Source: CBDUUP01 sp965370435
GTDB taxonomy: Bacteria > Chloroflexota > Anaerolineae > Anaerolineales > UBA11579
NCBI GenBank assembly: GCA_965370435.1
Contig: CBDUUP010000297.1
Location: 1-5,881 of the forward strand
Length of the DNA: 5,881 bases
Reading direction: 5' to 3'
Shown: positions 5,373 to 5,881 of the stretch, in pieces
Layout: each line of letters opens with the position of its first letter
Position numbering within the stretch: position 1 is the first letter of the stretch
Position numbers and translations under genes: made by a program
Notes under the pieces: generated by a model
The model's input: only the letters and a program-made list of their open reading frames with translations
Database searches by the model: none
What the model was told of the DNA's origin: nothing

Positions 5373-5524
5373 ATTACAGCGCAAGGTTCAGGAATTAGGC
5401 ATGAAAATGATGTCCGGATCCACTACAATCATTCAAAACTCATACAGAAATCAGCAAATATCACTACTCAAAAGGGCATTTGTACTCATTTTTGAACGGT
5501 TAATCGCGACATTGCGCTGTAATA
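5372..5524. mobile_element. MITE-like element with 11-bp terminal inverted repeats and TA duplication
   Basis: The segment 5374-5522 (149 bp) begins ttacagcgcaa and ends ttgcgctgtaa, a perfect 11-bp terminal inverted repeat. It is flanked on both sides by TA (5372-5373 and 5523-5524). When the ends are compared inward, a further in-register match, aaaatga, appears 31-37 bases from each tip. There is no transposase gene inside. TA target duplication is characteristic of IS630/Tc1-mariner transposases, so this is probably a non-autonomous relative mobilised in trans. Its right end lies 22 bases before the next gene's start, just upstream of that gene's ribosome binding site. The element therefore separates the oxidoreductase gene from the sequence that was originally upstream of it. 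Confidence 0.72.
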
Positions 5525-5546
5525 TTAGGTTACACTGGAGGTTGGT

Positions 5547-5881
5547 ATGACGAATGTACGTTGGGGATTGTTGTCTACGGCGAATATCAATAAGGCGTTG
5601 ATCCCGGCTATCCGGGCATCACGGCAGGGGGAGTTGGTGGCTGTAGCCAGCCGGAGCGAGGAGAAGGCCGTCGCTTACGCCGCCAAGTGGGAGATCCCGC
5701 AGGCGTTTGGGGGGTATCAGGCGATGCTGGATTCGGGCGCGATTGAGGCGGTCTACATCAGCCTGCCCAACCACCTGCACGCCGAGTGGAGCATCAAGTC
5801 GATGCAGGCGGGTGTGCACGTGCTGTGCGAGAAACCCTTCGCCCTCTCGGTGGAGGAGGTGGACCAGATGATCGCCTCCAG
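5547..5881 (+). CDS. Gfo/Idh/MocA family oxidoreductase, N-terminal part (cut by window edge)
   Basis: The first 111 codons of an NAD(P)-dependent dehydrogenase are present; the family is usually about 330-380 aa, so roughly two thirds lie beyond the window. The Rossmann start is RWGLLSTANINKALIPAI (residues 5-22), a variant of the usual glycine-rich loop. It is followed by the second strand VAVASRS (31-37), with S35-R36 where the cofactor ribose is bound. Then come the conserved ISLPNHLHAEW (71-81) and the diagnostic E95-K96-P97 motif, whose lysine is catalytic in this family. GGAGG at 5537-5541 gives a strong ribosome binding site five bases before the ATG. Members oxidise or reduce sugars, inositols and related polyols in the cytoplasm. 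The substrate cannot be assigned without the C-terminal domain. The gene follows the MFS transporter after a repeat and a MITE-like insertion. Confidence 0.94.
   Translation, partial: MTNVRWGLLSTANINKALIPAIRASRQGELVAVASRSEEKAVAYAAKWEIPQAFGGYQAMLDSGAIEAVYISLPNHLHAEWSIKSMQAGVHVLCEKPFALSVEEVDQMIAS

Noticed and set aside
5619..5819. A 66-codon minus-strand frame near the right edge
   Set aside because: It lies opposite the Gfo/Idh/MocA reading frame, which has a strong ribosome binding site, a Rossmann start and the EKP motif.

Overview
The window looks like a chromosomal piece from an uncultured Chloroflexota bacterium, most likely of the Anaerolineae type. This is judged from the UgpC/MsmK-type ATPase sequence, the GC-rich codon use of the large genes, the mix of sugar-related families and the abundance of short intergenic repeats. 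No rRNA, tRNA or taxonomic marker is present, so the placement is an inference.

Positions 1 to about 1265 are AT-rich and poor in genes. They hold a 130-bp imperfect inverted repeat at the left edge (4-133) and a short decayed-looking copy of the 3' end of the neighbouring ugpC gene (186-214). They also hold a small membrane-protein gene with a good ribosome binding site (505-702), an overlapping doubtful small ORF (699-917), and about 350 bp in which nothing can be identified. A strong intrinsic terminator (1268-1300) closes the next gene.

From 1326 onward the DNA is GC-rich and conventional. A complete UgpC/MalK-type ABC ATPase lies on the minus strand (2426-1326). It is divergent from a TIM-barrel xylose isomerase-like/AP-endonuclease-2 family protein on the plus strand (2841-3734) that carries a complete endonuclease-IV-like metal-ligand set. 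The 414-bp divergent spacer is mostly repeat: a polypurine tract, a phased 8-bp array, and a second array of related units on the opposite strand. Further downstream are a nested palindromic element (3775-3858), an SLC45/GPH-like MFS transporter (3917-5356) and a heptamer repeat that supplies the MFS stop codon. Next comes a MITE-like element with 11-bp terminal inverted repeats and a TA duplication (5372-5524). The window ends in the 5' part of a Gfo/Idh/MocA oxidoreductase (5547 to the edge).

The four large genes fit a carbohydrate or small-molecule theme: energising sugar ABC import, sugar-like substrate transport, an isomerase or phosphodiesterase, and an NAD(P)-dependent sugar dehydrogenase. 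They are separated by repeat elements of about 180-410 bp, so they are probably not one operon. I found no convincing new defence or mobile system with its own enzymes. The most distinctive signals are the repeat architectures and the duplicated ugpC 3' end.
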